Shown here one piece after another: positions 26,095 through 34,213 of a stretch of DNA of 38,455 nt (positions are counted from its first letter, which is position 1; each line of letters begins with the position of its first letter). The translations under genes were made by a program, and so were the position numbers. The stretch is from Bacteroidia bacterium (GTDB lineage Bacteria > Bacteroidota > Bacteroidia > Bacteroidales > Prolixibacteraceae): contig JAPLDS010000042.1 in NCBI GenBank assembly GCA_026391295.1, positions 130,808-169,262 on the forward strand, given 5' to 3'. The notes beneath the pieces were generated by a model, which ran no database searches, was not told where the DNA came from, and saw only the letters and a list, made by a program, of their open reading frames with translations.

Positions 26095-26604
26095 TTAGAT
26101 GCTTTTTACTACGGCTAATGCGCTTGCATAATCAGGCTCTTGCGTAATCTCGCTCACATATTCTACGTAACGAATAATACCCGCTGGATCAACAACCACA
26201 GTACCTCTTCCTAGAAGTCTTAATTCTTTGATGACAAAACCATACTTGCCACCAAAATCAAGCTCCTTATGATCCGAGATCGTTTGAATATTTTCTAACC
26301 CTTCAGCTGCACAAAAGCGACTTTGAGCAAATGGCAAGTCGCAGGAGATCGATAAGACCACCACATTTTCAAGCTGATTTACATCCGAATTAAAATGTCT
26401 ATTCTGAGCCGCGCACACTGGAGTGTCCACCGATGGATAGACTGCAATAATAACTGTTTTACCTGCATAATCAGATAGCTTTACTGGAGCTAATCCAGCT
26501 CCCACCGCTTCAAATTCTGGTGCTTTTTCGCCAACTTTTACTTCATTTCCTAATAAGGTTAATGGATTACCGGAGAAGGTAATCTTTACTGAACTCTCTT
26601 TCAT
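26095..26604 (-). CDS. tpx: Thiol peroxidase Tpx
   Basis: An atypical 2-Cys peroxiredoxin that reduces H2O2 and organic hydroperoxides using thioredoxin. The 169-aa length is typical. The peroxidatic motif is PSVDTPVCAAQNRHFN, with Thr61 and Cys64; the resolving Cys98 is in DLPFAQSRFCAAEGL, a segment nearly identical across Tpx proteins. There is an extra cysteine at 88 (SCDLPF). No signal peptide is visible, so it should be cytoplasmic. E. coli Tpx is mainly associated with the periplasm, so location should be checked. It converges on the rubrerythrin gene, placing two peroxide-reducing proteins side by side. Confidence 0.95.
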   Translation of the reverse strand: MKESSVKITFSGNPLTLLGNEVKVGEKAPEFEAVGAGLAPVKLSDYAGKTVIIAVYPSVDTPVCAAQNRHFNSDVNQLENVVVLSISCDLPFAQSRFCAAEGLENIQTISDHKELDFGGKYGFVIKELRLLGRGTVVVDPAGIIRYVEYVSEITQEPDYASALAVVKSI

Positions 26605-26678
26605 ATTTTTTAAAAATTTAGAATTAACAAATTGATTTATTCTAAGAGTACAATTTTAAGGGCTAAATGTTTGAATTC

Positions 26679-26710
26679 ATCTGCTAAATTTTAAAGTTTG
26701 ATCTGCTAAA
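26679..26710. repeat. Direct repeat ATCTGCTAAA x2 in the tpx-araB divergent gap
   Basis: ATCTGCTAAA occurs at 26679-26688 and 26701-26710, a spacing of 22 bases or about two helix turns, within the 283-base gap between the divergent tpx and araB. It could be a regulator site. No inverted symmetry is seen, and I found no exact TAnnTTTG box for either gene. Confidence 0.35.
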
Positions 26711-26887
26711 ATCTTTTAATTTTTCAGATTTTTCATTCTCGATTGGAAATTAATGTGTCTACTATTGATCGTTAACTGTGGTTTTAGTAGTTTTAAAGTA
26801 TTCTATTTTCAGTTTATTCAGAACCTAACTATTCCTGTAAATAATATATATAAGACTAACTTACAAACGGTTAACGACTACTAAGCG

Positions 26888-28562
26888 ATGAAAAATTATG
26901 TAATTGGTATTGATTATGGCACTGACTCGGTTCGGGCAATTATTGTAAATGCGGTGAATGGCGATGAAGTAGCGACAGCTGTTAAAGCTTATCCTCGTTG
27001 GGCCACTGGCAAATTTTGTGATTCAGCTAAAGATCAATATCGCCAACATCCACTTGATTATGTAGAATCGATGGAGTTTGTGGTTAAAGAGGCCCTAAAG
27101 ATTGCGGGTTCAGATGTGGCTTTAAACATTGCAGGGATATCTTTTGATACGACCGGCAGCACGCCAGTTTTGGTCGATGCCTCAGGCACTCCGCTGGCTT
27201 TAACCCCAGGCTTTGAGGATAATCCAAATGCGATGTTTATTTTGTGGAAAGATCATACCTCTAACCGTGAGGCAAACGAGATTAATCAACTCTCTAAAAA
27301 CTGGGAAATAGACTATACAAAATTCGAAGGTGGTATTTACTCATCAGAATGGGTCTGGGCGAAGGTTTTACATGCCCTTCGAGCTGATGAGAAAGTCCGC
27401 AAGGCTGCGTATTCATGGATCGAGCATTGCGACTGGATGCCCGCTCTTCTTACTGGAACAGTATTGCCAAATAAGGCTTTACGTAGCCGTTGTGCCGCAG
27501 GTCATAAATCGATGTGGCACGAAGGTTGGAACGGACTTCCTTCCGAGCTGTTCTTATCTACCTTAGATCCATTGCTTGCTGGTTATCGGGGCAGACTTTA
27601 TGATAAGACATATACCAGCGATGTGAAGGTTGGAACTTTAACATCAGAATGGGCTGTCCGACTTGGCTTATCAACCGATGTAGCTGTTGGTGTAGGAGGC
27701 TTTGATTGTCATTTTGGTGCCGTGGGCGGTGAGGTGGCTCCCAATGTCTTAGCTCGTTCTATTGGCACCTCCACATGCGACATTATGATTGCTTCGTATG
27801 ATCAGATTGGTGATAAATTAATTCCGGGTATCTGTGGACAGGTTGATGGCTCTGTTGTACCTGGATATGTTGGACTTGAAGCTGGACAATCGGCTTTTGG
27901 CGATATCTATGCTTGGTTTAAGAAAGTTATCGCCTGGCCTGTTGAAGAGATCTTGGCTAAATCTAATTTAATTGATGCCGACACGCGCGAGAAGCTTCTT
28001 GCCGAAACGCTCGATCGGATTATTCCTGAACTGTCAAACCAAGCGGTGCTTATTCCAATGGAAGAATCTACGATTGTGGCGGTTGATTGGATGAATGGTC
28101 GTCGGACTCCAGATGCGACTACGGAAGTTGCTGGAGCCATTACTGGTCTAAAACTTGGATCAACTGCGCCCCGAATCTTCCGAGCATTGGTTGAGGCTAC
28201 TGCATTTGGCTCTCGCGCCATAGTTGATCGTTTTAAACGCGAAGGTGTGGTGATTAATGAGATTATTGGTCTGGGTGGAGTAGCGAAGAAATCACCTTTT
28301 GTGATGCAGACGCTTGCTGATGTGCTCAACATGCCAATCAAAGTGGCTCGCACAGAGCAGACTTGTGCTTTTGGTGCTGCGATGTTTGCTGCGGTTTGCT
28401 GCGGTGGTGGCAGGCGTTTATTCGAAAGTTGAGGATGCGCAAAAAGCGATGGGTCAAGGGTTCGAAACGACCTATTATCCAAATCCTGTGAACGCAAAGA
28501 AATACGAAGCTATTTATCAGAAATATCTTAAAATAGGCGTTTTCATCGACCAAGAGCTTTAA
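26888..28562 (+). pseudogene. araB: Ribulokinase AraB, frameshifted by a 10-bp tandem duplication
   Basis: AraB phosphorylates L-ribulose with ATP in L-arabinose use (FGGY sugar kinase family). The N-terminal phosphate loop is VIGIDYGTDSVR, with GFDCHFGAVGGE and IGLGGVAKKSPFVMQTLADV in the second lobe. From ATG 26888 the frame stays correct to Val503, then reads 11 foreign residues (CCGGGRRLFES) and stops at 28432. The true ending (VAGVYSKVEDAQKAMGQGFE through YYPNPVNAKKYEAIYQKYLKIG to 28562) continues in another frame. Removing one copy of the 10-bp tandem repeat at 28385-28404 restores a 554-aa protein, the usual AraB length. As written, ~50 C-terminal residues are replaced. No other arabinose genes are in the window. 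Confidence 0.88.
28385..28404 (+). repeat. Perfect 10-bp tandem duplication inside araB
   Basis: TTTGCTGCGG occurs twice without a gap (28385-28394, 28395-28404). A single copy gives FAAVVAGVYSKVED in frame. Two copies shift the frame by one base because 10 is not a multiple of 3. Confidence 0.95.
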
Positions 28563-28674
28563 AAATAGCCATTTCGGGCAATTAATGATCTAAATTATTA
28601 CCTGATATTGGGGATAAATCATCCTTTTTTAGACCATGTGCATTCGGTAAATTTTTTTTAACGGATATATTTTA

Positions 28675-28682
28675 TATATTTG
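28675..28682 (+). promoter_or_regulatory. Candidate -7 promoter box for the 79-aa gene (TATATTTG)
   Basis: TATATTTG matches TAnnTTTG. Transcription from it would start near 28689, just before a strong hairpin, and run ~180 bases before the next ATG (28869). It could equally drive a small RNA. The rest of the 306-base gap (28563-28868) holds the hairpin and palindromes listed next. Confidence 0.38.
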
Positions 28683-28694
28683 GCAAGCGCCATT

Positions 28695-28736
28695 TTATGC
28701 AGTTCCAATTCGGTCCCTCCAATTGGAACTGTATAA
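28695..28736 (+). promoter_or_regulatory. Strong leader hairpin (16 bp, 10-base loop)
   Basis: CAGTTCCAATT (28700-28710) and AATTGGAACTG (28721-28731) are perfectly complementary and the stem extends 5 more pairs outward, one of them G-U. The loop is CGGTCCCTCC. With the proposed start site it would form close to the 5' end of the mRNA. No T-run follows, so a terminator is less likely than a leader, stability or small-RNA element. Confidence 0.5.
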
Positions 28737-28825
28737 TTTATAGCCAATGACTTCACACGGACATTCCAACTATTGTTCTTATGGGAGTTTTAAGTACCTC
28801 GGAATTAGAGAATCATCCAATTGGA
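28718..28825. repeat. Two copies of palindrome TCCAATTGGA
   Basis: The 10-bp palindrome TCCAATTGGA is at 28718-28727, overlapping the hairpin's right arm, and again at 28816-28825, 98 bases apart. A half-site TTCCAATTCGG lies at 28703-28713. Repeated perfect dyads before a small gene suggest operator sites. The binding protein is unknown. Confidence 0.42.
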
Positions 28826-28868
28826 CTGATTTGCGAGCTTTAAAATAACGATCAATAAATTTTAAATT

Positions 28869-29108
28869 ATGGGTAGGCCACCAACAAGAGCAAAAGAATA
28901 TAGAGATGGTTTTTATATTGAGGTTCGTAATAAAGGATCATTGACTGGTATAAAAATCATCCGCAAAACCAAAGAAGAGATGATGTTGGCCATTAAAGAG
29001 TATGAAAAATCGAAAGAGGTTATCATCCTTGGTGAGTCGAAAAATGGCAAATGGGCCAATAAGCCTGAAGCTTATCAAAGGGTCGACACCATAGAGCACT
29101 CTAGCTAG
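28869..29108 (+). CDS. Small basic protein of unknown function (79 aa)
   Basis: I do not recognise a named family. The protein begins MGRPPTRAKEYRDGFYIEVR, has an alternating strand-like segment (SLTGIKIIRKTKEEMM), a K/E-rich helix (LAIKEYEKSKEVIIL) and a C-terminal GESKNGKWANKPEAY. It has no signal peptide, membrane span or cysteines. It looks like a real gene because composition is balanced, it ends before a separate gene, and a promoter box and structured leader precede it. The N-terminal GRPP resembles the core of an AT-hook, so weak DNA or RNA binding is possible, but this is a guess. The APC permease gene begins 36 bases downstream, so the two may be co-transcribed. Confidence 0.7.
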   Translation: MGRPPTRAKEYRDGFYIEVRNKGSLTGIKIIRKTKEEMMLAIKEYEKSKEVIILGESKNGKWANKPEAYQRVDTIEHSS

Positions 29109-29144
29109 CGTTTGATAATCACCCCCTATTTATAGATCTCTAAG

Positions 29145-30683
29145 ATGAGGATATCTCGATTATTCATTACTAAACCATTGAATCAGTTGATGGAGCATGC
29201 CCACGAGGAGTCGGGGATGCATAGGGCATTAAGTGCCACGAATCTTACAACTCTTGGAATTGGCGCCATTATTGGAGCAGGTATTTTTGTCCTTACCGGA
29301 CAAGCTGCAGCTCAATATGCTGGACCAGCCATTGTGATCTCATTTATTATCTCAGGTCTGGCGTGTTTATTTGCTGGACTTTGTTACGCCGAATTTGCTT
29401 CCATGATTCCGATCTCTGGAAGCGCTTATACCTATGCCTATTCAACCCTTGGCGAGTTCATGGCCTGGATTATTGGATGGGATCTTATCCTGGAATATTT
29501 ATTTGCTGCTTCTACCGTCTCGGTAGGATGGTCGGGCTATATGGTTAGTTTCTTAAAAGACTTTGGACTCTCTATCCCACCTCAATATACCGCAGCATGG
29601 AATTCTGTGCTCGTGGACATTCCTAAGATTGGTTGGAAACCATTGACAGAACAGCTTTCGGCCTCTTTATCGGCTTCAGGTATTGCTGTAGATTCCTTGC
29701 CACATGTAACTGCGATCTTAAACTTGCCAGCCATGTTTATCATTGCCGCGATCACGATATTATTGGTTATTGGCATTAAGGAGTCTGCAGGTTTTAATAA
29801 TGTGATGGTGATCATTAAGGTTTTTGTGATCTTACTTTTTATCGGAATTGGTTTCTTCTTCATCAATAAAGCTAACTGGCATCCGTTTATACCACCGAAT
29901 ACAGGCGAATGGGGCCATTTTGGATGGAGTGGAATACTTAGAGGCTCTGCAGTCATCTTTTTCGCTTATATCGGCTTTGATGCTGTTTCAACGGCGGCCC
30001 AAGAGGCGAAAAATCCTCAACGTGATATGCCGATAGGAATCCTAGGATCATTGGGAATCTCTACGGTCCTCTATATTCTGGTTGCGATTGTCTTGACAGG
30101 AATTGTTAGTTATACGTTTTTAAATGTGGCTGATCCGATTGCAGTCGGCGTTGATGCGATGGGAAAGGGGCTCTTCTGGTTACGTCCGATCATAAAGATT
30201 GCCGCAATTGCTGGATTAAGCTCTGTGGTATTAGTTATGATGCTTGGTCAACCTCGAATTTTTTATGCGATGTCGAAAGATGGACTTTTGCCTGAACGTT
30301 TTGCACGAATTCATCCTCGATTTAAAACACCTTATTATAGCACGATCCTAACCGGCTCAGTGGCGTTCGTCTTGGCTGGAATACTTCCTATTAATATTTT
30401 AGGTGAACTTGTCTCAATTGGCACCTTGCTGGCTTTTGCCATTGTATGCATTGGGATTATCTTCTTGCGGGTTAAGCGTCCAGAGTTAGAACGCCCATTT
30501 CGCACCCCATTTGTTCCACTAGTTCCTATCTTAGGGGCTGGCATCTGCCTGATCCAGATGTACTCTTTACCCCTTGATACCTGGCTTCGACTCATCATCT
30601 GGATGGCTATTGGGATACTAATCTATTTTACTTACGGCTTGCGCCACAGCAAACTAAAGCATCCTGATCATCCGAAAAAATAG
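29145..30683 (+). CDS. APC-family amino acid permease
   Basis: A 512-aa inner-membrane transporter with about 12 hydrophobic helices. After a ~30-residue cytoplasmic start, TM1 carries TTLGIGAIIGAGIFVLTGQAA (about 36-56), whose broken-helix glycine motif GAIIGAGIF binds substrate in APC transporters. EFASMIPISGSAYTYAYSTLGEFMAWIIGWDLILEY (about 86-121) is TM3 and its flank, and FFAYIGFDAVSTAAQEAKNPQRDMPIGI (about 276-303) is the TM6-7 family signature. It resembles the YfnA/CAT branch of cationic or neutral amino-acid carriers. The 36-base gap after the 79-aa gene suggests a shared transcript, ended by a clear terminator. Substrate is not determinable here. Confidence 0.9.
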   Translation: MRISRLFITKPLNQLMEHAHEESGMHRALSATNLTTLGIGAIIGAGIFVLTGQAAAQYAGPAIVISFIISGLACLFAGLCYAEFASMIPISGSAYTYAYSTLGEFMAWIIGWDLILEYLFAASTVSVGWSGYMVSFLKDFGLSIPPQYTAAWNSVLVDIPKIGWKPLTEQLSASLSASGIAVDSLPHVTAILNLPAMFIIAAITILLVIGIKESAGFNNVMVIIKVFVILLFIGIGFFFINKANWHPFIPPNTGEWGHFGWSGILRGSAVIFFAYIGFDAVSTAAQEAKNPQRDMPIGILGSLGISTVLYILVAIVLTGIVSYTFLNVADPIAVGVDAMGKGLFWLRPIIKIAAIAGLSSVVLVMMLGQPRIFYAMSKDGLLPERFARIHPRFKTPYYSTILTGSVAFVLAGILPINILGELVSIGTLLAFAIVCIGIIFLRVKRPELERPFRTPFVPLVPILGAGICLIQMYSLPLDTWLRLIIWMAIGILIYFTYGLRHSKLKHPDHPKK

Positions 30684-30691
30684 CAAAAAGC

Positions 30692-30725
30692 AAAAAAGGC
30701 CTTTCTAGATAGAAGGGCCTTTTTT
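30692..30725 (+). terminator. Rho-independent terminator after the APC permease
   Basis: AAAAAAGGCCTTTCT (30692-30706) pairs with AGAAGGGCCTTTTTT (30711-30725) as a 15-bp stem (one G-U) with a 4-base loop and terminal T6. It starts 9 bases after the permease stop. The minus-strand gene ends 80 bases further on, so it may also act in reverse. Confidence 0.9.
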
Positions 30726-30804
30726 ATGTTTCAAATGTTTATTTGAGCTCGCTCCAGTAATATAGAATTTATAAGGAGGATGCTAATTATAGATTAATCT
30801 ATGC

Positions 30805-33114
30805 TTATTTAACCCGAAATAGTTTTGTTTGAGCCTGATTTAAATGAATCGGGAACTTATTATGCTCAATAACTGGCCTTTCTGAATTCCATATTTCAAC
30901 TACCTCAGGTGATTTTTGTTGATTATTTGTTTGCGGAAGATTAAATATGGTTTGAACGGATTGATTTTCTGTGTGATTGATCCCCTCCTCCATGTTTCCG
31001 GCAAGTATCATTAAACTTCCATCCTCTTTTTGCCATGCAGCGATCGGCATGGGAGAATATGGTTCGATTTGGTCTACTGAAATGAATCCCTCTTTTTTCG
31101 TCATTTCGTTGATTTGCCTCGCTGTTAACACAAATGGGATCGGGCTACCTAATAATTGATCGAGCGATTTGCCATAGCTGCCTGGATCATTCGGTAGATT
31201 TTTGGAAAACTCAGGTGCATTCCAAAAGATTACATTTTTCCCACCCACTCCATTATAGGTCAGACATGGAGAATCAAATACCGAATAGATAGTTTGATTG
31301 CCTGGGGCTACTTTATTTTTTGTGTAGGGTTGAAATAGGGGAAATGTATTGGGTATTGACTCAAATATTCCTTGAGTTTGATAGTTAGTTGTCCCAATAT
31401 ATTTTGTTTCCGTTGACCTTTTATCGCTGGTAGAAATGCCCAGAAGAGATGATATATCGCTGTCTAATCCACCTGCAGGACTAGCAAAAACAGCGGAAGG
31501 ATTGCCAGAATTTAATGTTTTTAGGATATTCGCTTTCTCCGATTCCTTCAGATGTACGGGCGTTTGAAAGATCAGCATGTCGCTTTCAATTCGCGGAAGA
31601 TACTCTGAACGGGTGATTGACAAGATGGGAATCGACCATTTCATTAAAGTACCTGCTTGCTCATCGATCCATTCCCCGATGGCTTCACTTGGTTTGTTTG
31701 CCGATTGCCACTCCATTGCACTGCGACAATAAACAAGGGTCGGACCCATAATTTTTTTGGTTTTACTGGCATCTGTGAAGGCTGCATTACTTGTTTCGCT
31801 CAAGAATTTCACATCCGTTTCAGATAGTAAGTTCTTCCCTTTGTTACACCAAGAGATATAACTTCCTCTGGGCATTTTTAACCCATCTTGTTTCTTGACT
31901 GCGGCATGAGAAAAGGCCCAGATGCCCCATCTTAAACGTTCCGTGGCATTGTGAATAATGTCCCATGACTCCCAAGCATCAAAGGTTTCAATTAAAAAAT
32001 AATGGTGGACTTTGGTATCCGCAAGAATTGCCGCATGACCTAGCAAATAACTCAACTGATAGGTCCATCCCAACAACTGATTATTCCAGAAACCTTCAGG
32101 TCGTTGACCCACTTCATTCCATGCGCCAGCCCATGTTTGATCGATCCAGCCATCGAGATAGCCCTCTTTTGCAATGGTTTCTAGATCAAAACAGTTAACG
32201 CGCCAATCGGCTACTGCGCTTGCAGCATTTGAGTACCCGATAACCAACCCTTTTGGATTCGCGATCTTGGATTGTTTCACTAAGTCGCCAGTGGCTAGAC
32301 TCCAATTTTTCACTAATTCTGGATCTGGAGAAGCACTTTTCCCAAAGGGGCCTCTTTTCCCATAGATCCCAACTCCCATATAACTATCCCGTAGAATAAT
32401 AAAGTCGAGGTCAGTCGCTTTTGAAAGGCTTCCCCATTGTTTCCCGAAGAATTCGGTAAAGGTTGTCCCTTTCTGAATTCCATTGGGGAATGCTCCATAT
32501 TTGGTGGCGTCTGCTTCAAGTTTGGCAACAAGGTTTGGGGCATTATTGAGGTATGCATTTTGATGTTTTTTTGAAAACTGCGTCTTCTCGCCATCGTAAA
32601 TACTCTCAAACCCAACAACAAATGTCCCGACCATAACATCCTCTAATTGGAACTTCTTCGAGGCCGTTTTCTTTAATAGGATTGACAATTTTTTTAAGTC
32701 GGCATAAGACCAAGGTTCAAAATTTATTATTTCAGGTTTATCGGCCTTGTTAAAGCGTGTTTTCCATTGTTTCATTCGCTCAATTGAATTGCCTTTTAGT
32801 TTTTCTTGGTCCTTGAACCATGGATACTTTTTCATGTTTTTGGGCAATTGAATTGTCTCTTTCAGATTTCCATGCCATTCGAAGAGGTAGTCACTAGTCC
32901 ATCCGACATTAAGGACAATACCTCTCCACCCATCGATACCTTGAAACAGAGGATAAAATCGTTCCCAAAACTGATTGACAGATTGCTCCATATTTTTTTG
33001 CTCAAACCAACACAGATCAATCTCAAGCCATCGATCGGTCTTTAATTGCTCGCTCGCCTTGCTTGCTATTGGGGGCACAAAAAGTAAAAAGCAGATTAGT
33101 ATGACTAGTTTCAT
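30805..33114 (-). CDS. Secreted glycoside-hydrolase-like multidomain protein of unassigned family
   Basis: A 769-aa protein with a signal peptide (MKLVILICFLLFVPPIASKA). Residues ~28-420 look like a TIM barrel: aromatic-rich ends (DGWRGIVLNVGWTSDYLFEW), FIILRDSYMGVGIYG with Asp243, and HHYFLIETFDAWESWD with Glu376 and Glu382, plausible catalytic acids at strand ends. Residues ~455-600 resemble a glutamine-amidotransferase-like or trimerisation domain (LVYCRSAMEWQ, LIFQTPVHL, AVFASPAGGLDSD). The end (PIHLNQAQTKLFRVK) is a beta-sandwich typical of GH42-like enzymes. I cannot name a GH family, and Asp243 instead of a Glu acid/base would be unusual. No T9SS C-terminal signal is seen. It stands alone; no SusC/SusD pair or sugar regulator adjoins it. 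Confidence 0.7.
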   Translation of the reverse strand: MKLVILICFLLFVPPIASKASEQLKTDRWLEIDLCWFEQKNMEQSVNQFWERFYPLFQGIDGWRGIVLNVGWTSDYLFEWHGNLKETIQLPKNMKKYPWFKDQEKLKGNSIERMKQWKTRFNKADKPEIINFEPWSYADLKKLSILLKKTASKKFQLEDVMVGTFVVGFESIYDGEKTQFSKKHQNAYLNNAPNLVAKLEADATKYGAFPNGIQKGTTFTEFFGKQWGSLSKATDLDFIILRDSYMGVGIYGKRGPFGKSASPDPELVKNWSLATGDLVKQSKIANPKGLVIGYSNAASAVADWRVNCFDLETIAKEGYLDGWIDQTWAGAWNEVGQRPEGFWNNQLLGWTYQLSYLLGHAAILADTKVHHYFLIETFDAWESWDIIHNATERLRWGIWAFSHAAVKKQDGLKMPRGSYISWCNKGKNLLSETDVKFLSETSNAAFTDASKTKKIMGPTLVYCRSAMEWQSANKPSEAIGEWIDEQAGTLMKWSIPILSITRSEYLPRIESDMLIFQTPVHLKESEKANILKTLNSGNPSAVFASPAGGLDSDISSLLGISTSDKRSTETKYIGTTNYQTQGIFESIPNTFPLFQPYTKNKVAPGNQTIYSVFDSPCLTYNGVGGKNVIFWNAPEFSKNLPNDPGSYGKSLDQLLGSPIPFVLTARQINEMTKKEGFISVDQIEPYSPMPIAAWQKEDGSLMILAGNMEEGINHTENQSVQTIFNLPQTNNQQKSPEVVEIWNSERPVIEHNKFPIHLNQAQTKLFRVK

Positions 33115-33316
33115 AAAGCGGGTTAGGTTAGCAATTAATTCTTTTTGAGGTTTGTTTTTTGGCGACTGTCTTGGATATGGTTACGACTTCTAGGTTGCGA
33201 GGATAAAAATACAATTTAATCGCAATCGATATGAATAGCCTGAAAATTCAAGTGGTCTTAAACAGAGTTTAATAAGGCAAAATCGGATTTTTAAGGGAGG
33301 TGGATTAATAGGACGG

Positions 33317-33481
33317 ATTACTTTCAGTGATCCGGTTTTGGGTGGTCCTATCAACCAATCCCTGCGGTGCTCGCATCCTCATTGACAACCGGTCAGCGTT
33401 TGGATGGAGGGACTAATGGAGAATTACTTTCAGTGATCCGGTTTTTGGGGGTCCTATCAACTAATCCCAGCGGTGCTCGCA
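33317..33481. repeat. Two 59-bp direct repeats (106-bp period) beside tRNA-Cys
   Basis: The segments 33317-33375 and 33423-33481 are identical at 55 of 59 positions, both beginning ATTACTTTCAGTGATCCGG and ending GCGGTGCTCGCA. They lie in the 462-base gene-free gap 33115-33576, which otherwise holds AT-rich sequence next to the 769-aa gene and the tRNA-Cys terminator. Small frames through them are not protein-like. They may be remnants of a small mobile element or a duplicated terminator region. No transposase is present. Confidence 0.7.
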
Positions 33482-33497
33482 CCGCCGTGGGATTTTT
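33463..33497 (+). terminator. Orphan plus-strand terminator-like hairpin
   Basis: AATCCCA+GCGGTG (33463-33475) pairs with CACCGC (33480-33485) and TGGGATT (33488-33494) around loop CTCG, with a 2-base bulge and T5 at the end. It has the form of a rho-independent terminator on the plus strand, yet no plus-strand gene lies upstream of it within 2.7 kb. The second 59-bp repeat provides the left arm and the right arm's start; the first copy lacks the right arm. Confidence 0.5.
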
Positions 33498-33539
33498 CGC
33501 TTTACCCCTCCGCTCAGCGAGCTGACGTCGGCTTAAAGC

Positions 33540-33575
33540 AAAAAATCCCAACGAGCAAGCTCGTCGGGATTTTTT
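33540..33575 (-). terminator. Rho-independent terminator of tRNA-Cys
   Basis: A 17-bp stem (33540-33556 with 33559-33575) with a 2-base loop begins one base after the tRNA-Cys discriminator. On the minus strand the only irregular pair is G-U, and the stem ends in T6. The stem is thus right after the mature 3' end. Confidence 0.85.
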
Positions 33576-33576
33576 G

Positions 33577-33647
33577 AGGTCGATGGCGGATTCGAACCGC
33601 CGTACGCGGTTTTGCAGACCGCTACCTAACCACTCGGCCAATCGACC
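33577..33647 (-). tRNA. tRNA-Cys (GCA anticodon)
   Basis: A 71-nt cloverleaf: acceptor GGTCGAT/ATCGACC, anticodon arm GCGGT-CTGCAAA-ACCGC (anticodon complement at 33613-33615), T-arm GGCGG-TTCGAAT-CCGCC, discriminator U73, which is the cysteine identity base. CCA is not encoded. It follows folB by 78 bases on the same strand. Confidence 0.95.
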
Positions 33648-33725
33648 CTTTAAGGTGGCGCAAAGGTAACGAAAATTCTCCTTTCTGCACAAATACCTTG
33701 GAAAATAGAAATTCGATAGCCTGCC

Positions 33726-34076
33726 TTAACGCGCCATCGTCACCGAGACCTTCTCAATCTGACCCCCCATCGGAGGATTCAACTTTGAGATTTTGACCTT
33801 AATATGCTCAATATTGGTATACTCGCGATGAAAACGACTTAAAATACGATCTGCCACATGCTCAAGCAGATGGGAGACAATGGCCATCTCCTCTTTTACA
33901 ATCAAATAGGCCTGCTGATAGTCTAAAGCATCGCTCAGATCATCACTCTTTGCAGCTTTGGAACAATTAGTTTTTATAGTTAAATCAACCAAAAATCGAT
34001 TGCCTACGATCTGCTCAGAAGCAAAATGGCCATGAAACGCATAAAATTCCATCCCCTCAATCTCAATAATTCCCAT
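33726..34076 (-). CDS. folB: Dihydroneopterin aldolase FolB
   Basis: FolB cleaves 7,8-dihydroneopterin to 6-hydroxymethyl-dihydropterin and glycolaldehyde in folate synthesis; it is a cytoplasmic octamer. The 116-aa length is standard. The N-terminal IEIEGMEFYAFHGHFASEQIVGNRF carries the substrate-binding Glu21; LDYQQAY gives Tyr53 and VKISKLNPPMGGQIEKVSV gives Lys98, which match the three functional positions of known FolB enzymes. It is divergent from glnS, with 137 bases between starts. Other folate genes are not in the window. Confidence 0.94.
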   Translation of the reverse strand: MGIIEIEGMEFYAFHGHFASEQIVGNRFLVDLTIKTNCSKAAKSDDLSDALDYQQAYLIVKEEMAIVSHLLEHVADRILSRFHREYTNIEHIKVKISKLNPPMGGQIEKVSVTMAR

Positions 34077-34213
34077 GCTTAACGCTTTAATTGTTGCGTG
34101 ATAAAATTAATCTAAATATAAATCTACATTTAATCTTCCCAAATCTATCTCATTTACTACAACTCTTATTACTTTTACAGAAATATTATTGCAAATAAGA
34201 AAATAGGTGCATT

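Noticed and set aside
27907-28497. 196-aa open frame antisense to araB
   Set aside because: It is a shadow of araB codon bias (serine/arginine-rich, no motifs).
33115-33576. CRISPR array
   Set aside because: Only two repeat copies of 59 bp, no regular spacers and no cas genes.
33393-33692. 99-aa open frame on the minus strand through tRNA-Cys
   Set aside because: It spans the tRNA, its terminator and the 59-bp repeats; the residues are translated tRNA and repeat sequence.
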